DNA of 64,000 nucleotides from Planctomycetota bacterium. GTDB lineage: Bacteria > Planctomycetota > Planctomycetia > Planctomycetales > Planctomycetaceae. Position numbers and translations under genes: made by a program. Position 1 is the stretch's first letter. Each line of letters opens with the position of its first letter. Of the stretch, positions 59,686 through 64,000 are shown piece by piece. The notes under the pieces were generated by a model, which ran no database searches, was not told the origin of the DNA, and saw only the letters and a program-made list of their open reading frames with translations. The DNA lies in the NCBI GenBank assembly GCA_003671275.1, contig QWPB01000077.1:1-64000 (forward strand). The letters are read 5' to 3'.

Positions 59686-59920
59686 TCAGCACCTCAATCT
59701 CGGCGCGACGCAGGATCGCGCGGTACTTGGTGCTCGCGTACTGGCCACCGCGATCGGTGTGGTGGATCAGGCCCGGTCGAAGCTGGCGTTCTTTGATCGC
59801 TGTATGCAGTACCGGCAGCACGAGGTCTTCCGTCATGTGCTCGGCCAGGTTCCAGCCGATGATGCGCCGGGAGAAGCGGTCCATGAGGGTCGCCAGGTAA
59901 CAGAACTCGCCTCCCACCAA
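59686..59920 (-). pseudogene. Truncated IS3-family (OrfB, rve) transposase remnant
   Basis: GGEFCYLATLMDRFSRRIIGWNLAEHMTEDLVLPVLHTAIKERQLRPGLIHHTDRGGQYASTKYRAILRRAEIEV, then loss of similarity before the catalytic Glu. Confidence 0.85.
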
Positions 59921-60011
59921 CGCACCCTCTTGTTGCTCCGCCGCCCCGCGGCGATGCGGGGGCTGACGAATGCGGCTCGGGGACGTGGTAGGGTTTCCCA
60001 GACCACTCGTA

Positions 60012-61061
60012 TTACATCAGCCCCTTCCGCTTCAACTCCTCGACGACGCTGCGCACGATGTCGCTGACCTCGCCCGCTTGCACTCCCCCGCTGACGATAT
60101 CGGTCGAGACCGCTTTGGGCTGCACGGGGCAGCCGCCACAGGGGACATCGGTGAATCCGTGTCGCGAGAGCAGGCACTGAATTGTATTCCGCAGGGCAGA
60201 CAGATCCGATTCCTGCTTGTCGCTCAGCGGCTGTCGTCCGCGTCCGATGTTGAAACCCCGCAGGCTGGCCCCTGCGCGGAAGCCGTCGGGGAACTCGGCA
60301 TGGAACAGCATCGCGTCGAACAGCGTGACCAGGTCGTACTGAATCAACCGGGCCTCGTCGAGACGCAGTGCCATCGTCAGGTCGTACAGCTTGCGCGTCA
60401 TCTCGGGAACGACGCCACTCGATGCGTTTGTGCCGCCGTCGCAGCCGATCAGCAGCATCGGCATGAGGGCCGCGTCCCAGCCGGTCATGAAGGCGAATTC
60501 GGGCCGGTTCGGACGGACCGCCTGGATCATGCGAATCATGTTCGGGACATCGCCGGTGGAGTCCTTGATCGCGACGATCTTCGGGCACTCTTCACTCAGC
60601 CGCTGGATCGTCGGAACATCGATCGGGCTGGCAAACATCGGAATGTTGTAGAGCGTGACATCGATCGGCGTGTTCCGGGCGATCTCCTTGAAGTACGCAT
60701 ACACCGCACCGGGGCTCAGTTTGTAGTAGAAGGGGGCCACGATCGCGACGGCCCGAATCCCCAGCGAGTGGGCGTACTCGCAGGCTTTGATTGTCTCGCG
60801 GGTGTTGGCTTCGGCAGCCCCCGCCAGAATGGGCACCCGACCCGCCGTCTGATCGGCGATAATGGCCAGAATGCGTCGCCGCTCCTCCGTCGTGAAGCGG
60901 GTGAACTCGCCCGTCGAGCCGTTCGGGTAGAGCCCGTGGACCCCTTTGGCGATCAGCCAGTCGATGTACTCCCGCAGCACCGGCTCGTTGACCTCGCCGC
61001 GATCATCCAGCGGAACCAGGTTTGGAGTGTAGATGCCGTGCAGACGTTCTTGGTTGGCCAT
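60012..61061 (-). CDS. Dihydrodipicolinate synthase/N-acetylneuraminate lyase (DapA) family protein
   Basis: [57 protein letters not shown]...VTLYNIPMF...[10 protein letters not shown]. Confidence 0.92.
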   Translation of the reverse strand: MANQERLHGIYTPNLVPLDDRGEVNEPVLREYIDWLIAKGVHGLYPNGSTGEFTRFTTEERRRILAIIADQTAGRVPILAGAAEANTRETIKACEYAHSLGIRAVAIVAPFYYKLSPGAVYAYFKEIARNTPIDVTLYNIPMFASPIDVPTIQRLSEECPKIVAIKDSTGDVPNMIRMIQAVRPNRPEFAFMTGWDAALMPMLLIGCDGGTNASSGVVPEMTRKLYDLTMALRLDEARLIQYDLVTLFDAMLFHAEFPDGFRAGASLRGFNIGRGRQPLSDKQESDLSALRNTIQCLLSRHGFTDVPCGGCPVQPKAVSTDIVSGGVQAGEVSDIVRSVVEELKRKGLM

Positions 61062-61380
61062 CAGTGTCGACTCAATTCGAACTTAGTTTGGCGTCGAGCT
61101 TGCCCGACGCGCTCTCTCACCCATCCCACACAGGGACCGTGAAGGATTGATCGACAAGTTAGCCGGGCGAGGACAGGTTTGCACCCAACCGAATGCAACC
61201 CCTGATCGACACGGGCGGCCCGACACGCATAATCCACATAATCGTCATTGCGGCGATGCGAATCGATCATCGGCCAGCGGCGGTTCCGTCCGCTCCGGCT
61301 TCCGTCATCGATCTCTTCTCGCATCCTTCCGTCGGGGGAACTACAGTCCACGGACTCGCTCGCCCCTACTGAGTCCGTTC

Positions 61381-62790
61381 ATGGCAGAACCTGAAGAGAC
61401 GCTGCCCGTTCCCGGCGAAAACCTGCCTCCGCCCCCCTGCCGGTCTGACTGGCTGGGGCAATCGGTCCATTCCCAGGTCTTCTGGCTGGCATTGCCGGTC
61501 CTGTTGGAACAAGTGTTTATCTTCTTTGTCGGGTTCTACAACACGTACCTCGCGGGCCACATTGAAGGACAGCAAAGCGCCGCCACGGCGGCCATCTGCA
61601 TGGGAGCCTATGTCAGCTGGCTGGCCAATCTGATGTTCATGTTGTCCTCCAGCGGAGCGTTGGCGCTGGTTGCTCGAGCGAAGGGGCGAAACGATCTGGA
61701 GGAAGTGAACATCATCGCGGGACGGGCAGTGGCCATTGCGGGGATGCTCGGATTGCTTTTTGCGGCGATCACAATTCCGTTCGCTGAATACTTCGTCCGA
61801 CTCACCAAACTCTCTCCCGAGGCATCCCAGATTGCCGTGCGGTATATCCGGGCGGATGCCTGCGGAGAGATCTTCACCGCATTGACTCTGGCCGGGACAG
61901 CTGTCTGCCGCGGCATGGGGCAAATGAAAGTCCCGCTCGCCATATTGATGGCTGTCAGCCTGCTCAACGTGGGATTCAGCACCGCCATGGTCTATGGCAT
62001 CGGCCCATTCCCGGCGATGGGGGTTGATGGGATTGTGGGGGGAACGGTCATCGCCCGAATCGGGGGCGGGCTGTTAACGCTGGCCTTCCTGTTTCGCGGC
62101 TTTGACGGGCTGAAGTTGCGGGTTCGCGAGTTGCGGCTGAATGGTCCGCATGTGGCCCGGATGACGCGAATCGCGATTCCCGCCCTGATTGACGGGCTGA
62201 TTGCCTGGTCGGCTCATTTCACCTTTGTCGGGGTCATTTCCCAGCTGGGAGATACGGCCTTTGCGGCGCACTATATCGGTGTTGATTTCGAAGCCATCAC
62301 CTACCTGCCCGCGACGGCGTGGGGCGCGGCGGCGGCGACCGCCATCGGTCAGTCACTGGGCGCGGGAGACCGCGAACGGGCCATGCGATGTGGCCATGCC
62401 GCCGCCCTGCAGTGTCTGCCCGTAGGGATCATTGGCACGCTGGTCTTCGGACTGGCAGGCGGCTGGGTGTTTCAGGTGATGACCTCCTCCCCGCAGATTC
62501 GCGAAGTCGGAACGTCCGCGATGGGGGTGCTGGCGTGCTGTCAGATCCCGCTGGTAATCGGCATTGTCTATATCCACGGACTTCGTGGAGCCGGCGAAAC
62601 CCGGCTGCCGTTGATTCTGGCGATTGTGTCGACGGCTGGGCTGCGAGTTCCGATTGCCTGGTTGTTCGGAATTGCCTGGAGCGGGGGATTAGCCGGAGCT
62701 TGGTTGGGGATGCTGGCCGATGTTACAGTGCGCGGCGTTCTGGGGGCGGGTCTATACTCGTGGGCCCGTTGGACCAAACTGAAGATCTGA
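61381..62790 (+). CDS. MATE-family efflux transporter
   Basis: 12-TM pattern; WLALPVLLEQVFIFFVGFYNTYLAGHIEG; AYVSWLANLMFMLSSSGALALVARAKGRNDLEEVN; likely ATG at 61381. Confidence 0.9.
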   Translation: MAEPEETLPVPGENLPPPPCRSDWLGQSVHSQVFWLALPVLLEQVFIFFVGFYNTYLAGHIEGQQSAATAAICMGAYVSWLANLMFMLSSSGALALVARAKGRNDLEEVNIIAGRAVAIAGMLGLLFAAITIPFAEYFVRLTKLSPEASQIAVRYIRADACGEIFTALTLAGTAVCRGMGQMKVPLAILMAVSLLNVGFSTAMVYGIGPFPAMGVDGIVGGTVIARIGGGLLTLAFLFRGFDGLKLRVRELRLNGPHVARMTRIAIPALIDGLIAWSAHFTFVGVISQLGDTAFAAHYIGVDFEAITYLPATAWGAAAATAIGQSLGAGDRERAMRCGHAAALQCLPVGIIGTLVFGLAGGWVFQVMTSSPQIREVGTSAMGVLACCQIPLVIGIVYIHGLRGAGETRLPLILAIVSTAGLRVPIAWLFGIAWSGGLAGAWLGMLADVTVRGVLGAGLYSWARWTKLKI

Positions 62791-62795
62791 GGTGC

Positions 62796-64000
62796 ATGAT
62801 GCCGCACGGAATCGCTGGCATTCGGTGGTTGATCGTGATGCTTACGACCGGGATCGGAAGCTTGTATTACGTCTCGCCGATTCATGCCGTGGAAGACGAT
62901 GTCCTGCGAGACCGGGTCAAGGCCGCCATCGAACGCGGACAACGGGCACTCACATCCTCACAGGCGGGCGATGGCTCCTTTCCGACGCAGCACTTGAACT
63001 ACGCCATCGGCAGCAACAGCCTGGTGGGCCTGGCACTGTTGAACTCGGGTATGCCCCCCAAAGATCCCTCCATTCAAGGGGCGTTGCGGCATGTGCGCTC
63101 GCTTCCCCCGCCGAATGCGACCTACGACCTCGGTCTGGGAATCATGTTCCTTGCGGCTGTGGGCGAGCCGCGCGACAAGCCGCGGATCCAGCAGTGGGCA
63201 CAACAGCTGATCGACGGCCAGCTCGACAACGGAGCCTGGGGCTATGGCAACGGCGGTCAGGGTGAAGGTTGGTGGGACAACAGTAATACCCAGTTCGCCA
63301 TCCTCGGTCTGCGCGAAGCGGCGTTCACCACCGGCATGCCGATTAGCCCCAAGGTCTGGGAAAAGGCCCGTAACCATTGGATCAGTTGTCAGTCGGGCCC
63401 CGTGAATGCCGCACTGGGTTCCGGTTGGGGCTATGCCACGGACGGCGGGGGCGATGTGCGAGGCAGCATGTCGGTCGCCGGAGTGGCAGCTCTGGAGATC
63501 ACGAACTCATTTCTGATCCAGGACCGGCTGGACGCCCGCGGTCAACTGGAGTGTTGCGGTCAGGAGGTCAACCCCGCGGCAGAGGCCGTCGATGCGGGCG
63601 TTCGCTGGCTGAATAACAACGTACGGATCGCCACCAATCCGGGCGTCGGACGGGGGGCCGGACATCTGCTTTACTATCTCTATGGAATGGAACGGGCAGG
63701 CAAATTCAGCGGACAGCGATTCTTTGGCCAGGTCGACTGGTACCGCGAAGGGGCCGCCTTTCTGGTCGAGCAGCAGTCCGCGATTGATGGCACTTGGTCC
63801 GGAGATGAGAACAAAATTGTCGGGACCAGCCTCTCGCTGCTGTTCCTCTCGAAGGGGCTCAGTCCGGTGCTGATCAACAAGCTCCAATATGGTCCCCGCC
63901 GTCCGAATGGCAACGAGATCGATCGCCCGGATTGGAACTCGCATCGGCACGATGTCTCGAATCTCGTGGACCACATCTCTTCCCGCGAGCTGTGGCCCAA
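62796..64000 (+). CDS. Prenyltransferase/squalene-oxidase-repeat (terpene-cyclase-like fold) secreted protein, 3' truncated by window end
   Basis: Own translation from ATG 62796: MMPHGIAGIRWLIVMLTTGIGSLYYVSPIHAVEDDVLRDRVKAAIERGQRALTSSQAGDGSFPTQHLNYAIGSNSLVGLALLNSG...QLDNGAWGYGNGGQGEGWWDNSNTQFAILGLREA; open to 64000, absent from the ORF track. Confidence 0.8.
   Translation, partial: MMPHGIAGIRWLIVMLTTGIGSLYYVSPIHAVEDDVLRDRVKAAIERGQRALTSSQAGDGSFPTQHLNYAIGSNSLVGLALLNSGMPPKDPSIQGALRHVRSLPPPNATYDLGLGIMFLAAVGEPRDKPRIQQWAQQLIDGQLDNGAWGYGNGGQGEGWWDNSNTQFAILGLREAAFTTGMPISPKVWEKARNHWISCQSGPVNAALGSGWGYATDGGGDVRGSMSVAGVAALEITNSFLIQDRLDARGQLECCGQEVNPAAEAVDAGVRWLNNNVRIATNPGVGRGAGHLLYYLYGMERAGKFSGQRFFGQVDWYREGAAFLVEQQSAIDGTWSGDENKIVGTSLSLLFLSKGLSPVLINKLQYGPRRPNGNEIDRPDWNSHRHDVSNLVDHISSRELWP

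Noticed and set aside
59833-60588. 251-aa minus-strand ORF joining dapA-region and IS remnant sequence
   Set aside because: Out of frame with both the DapA-family protein and the transposase fragment; chance readthrough

Overview
This window looks like chromosomal DNA from a Planctomycetes-type bacterium. The evidence is GC-rich sequence with DUF1501, PSD1/DUF1549-DUF1553, PVC-type haem dehydrogenase, DUF1080 and sulfatase genes. About 40 CDS are supported. Core genes are mazG, queF, yidC, mobB, gatC/gatA, cysE-type serine acetyltransferase, a methylene-H4MPT dehydrogenase, galT, ilvN, ilvC, rpsF-ssb-rplI-dnaB, ftsH and rsmH. No rRNA, tRNA or CRISPR array was recognised. The most notable features are: (1) a 9-kb gene for a ~3,016-aa surface protein with an inverse-autotransporter-like N-terminal barrel, a very long beta-helix passenger and a non-helix domain inserted mid-passenger; (2) an HxlR-type regulator divergent from a compact isochorismatase / TMEM175-like channel / FMN-reductase / pirin operon, with a perfect 11-bp inverted-repeat operator between them; (3) a short accessory island between rsmH and a dapA-like gene with an orphan, possibly pore-forming, protein, a 134-bp REPIN/MITE-like double-hairpin element and a truncated IS3-type transposase; (4) smaller anomalies: an in-frame stop in a small membrane-protein gene, a probable CTG-initiated class-V aminotransferase, rpsR missing from its usual slot, and a sulfatase-fold protein lacking the catalytic motif. 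All assignments come from reading motifs by eye. No database search was run.
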